Positions 44,497 to 44,647 of a stretch of 44,647 nucleotides of DNA are shown piece by piece; the stretch's first letter is position 1; each line of letters begins with the position of its first letter. The notes beneath the pieces were generated by a model that saw only the letters and a program-made list of their open reading frames with translations, was not told where the DNA came from and did not search any database. The translations under genes and the position numbers were made by a program. Source of the DNA: Bacteroidaceae bacterium (lineage in GTDB: Bacteria > Bacteroidota > Bacteroidia > Bacteroidales > Bacteroidaceae); NCBI GenBank assembly GCA_017503645.1, contig JAFVSR010000033.1:1-44647 (forward strand), in the 5' to 3' direction.

Positions 44497-44647
44497 GTGA
44501 AAACCGAGCGCAGAAAAAACAAACTTGTTTGATTTTTTTTGCCGAGGTGCCTCCTATATTCGAGATTTATCTCAAATATCCCCAAACCGAGCGCAGAAAA
44601 AACAAACTTGTTTGATTTTTTTTGCCGAGGTGCCTCCTATATTCGAG
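44489..44647 (-). repeat. Tandem 84-bp-period repeats upstream of rnpB
   Basis: Two identical 64-base blocks at 44501-44564 and 44584-44647, separated by 19 bases; the window ends within the array. The -7-like CAAATAT also recurs at 44489 and 44573, an 84-base period. The second copy reads GATATTTG on the minus strand, so its -7 box has lost the T. The block contains AACAAACTTGTTTG, an inverted repeat. The architecture matches the nagA array: GGxGCAC-CTCG, then an inverted repeat, then GCTCG, then CACTAT(A/C)TTTGC. Confidence 0.85.

Noticed and set aside
44116-44532. Plus-strand ORF of 138 residues
   Set aside because: It is antisense to RNase P RNA, whose conserved helix P1 and core sequences are clear.

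Overview
The window looks like chromosomal DNA from a member of the Bacteroidales (Bacteroidota). The evidence is the gene content: a type III glutamine synthetase, a Wzi capsule protein, a BspA-type leucine-rich-repeat surface protein, a DUF4847-like lipoprotein, an MG2-domain envelope protein and an S41/M3/dCMP-deaminase operon. Many intergenic regions also carry the Bacteroidota promoter form TTTG-N(19-21)-TAnnTTTG (or TTCG). I cannot fix the genus. Most of the window is core genome. I see no complete insertion sequence, prophage or CRISPR array.

Layout. 1-1389 is an AT-rich stretch without a credible gene, starting with a MITE-like repeat and two strong hairpins. 1390-9183 holds an XRE-type regulator, pyrK-pyrD, trmD (reverse), an orphan phage-type P5-like gene, gyrA and a TPR protein. 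9281-10755 (reverse) is a LytTR membrane regulator with purN. 10979-14208 is an ftsE-like ATPase followed by aspartokinase and lysA. 14283-21086 (reverse) is a probable envelope-glycan operon: a cytidylyltransferase/GHMP-kinase fusion, a PF14907-like nucleotidyltransferase, a Wzi protein, a small lipoprotein, ManC and a LolC/E-like permease. 21201-25777 (reverse) is a tight M3 peptidase / lipoprotein / dCMP deaminase / S41 protease operon. 26062-27225 is nagA (reverse), preceded by an array of 83-84 bp repeats that each carry a promoter. 27976-30159 is glnN, followed by the second MITE-like copy in inverted orientation. 30343-35982 (reverse) holds a large MG2 plus Sel1 protein and the BspA-like protein. 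36195-40752 (reverse) is a complete MacAB-TolC-type export operon. 40950-44081 holds an NhaC antiporter, riboflavin synthase, a nitroreductase and a GNAT acetyltransferase. The window ends with the RNase P RNA gene (reverse), whose promoter lies in another 84-bp-period repeat array.

How the genes fit together. Pyrimidine supply (pyrK/pyrD, dCMP deaminase), purine supply (purN), lysine/DAP synthesis and nitrogen assimilation (glnN) form the metabolic part. ManC, the sugar-kinase fusion, the PF14907-like protein, Wzi, nagA, the BspA protein and the MG2 protein form the envelope and glycan part. The strongest leads for something undescribed are (1) the promoter-bearing 83-84 bp repeat arrays upstream of both nagA and rnpB, where the period is about eight helical turns, (2) the glycan operon with its unusual kinase fusion and unassigned nucleotidyltransferase, (3) the MG2-Sel1 fusion protein, and (4) the MITE-like element with about 30 bp terminal inverted repeats that doubles as a terminator. 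All calls come from reading the sequence by eye; no database search was run.
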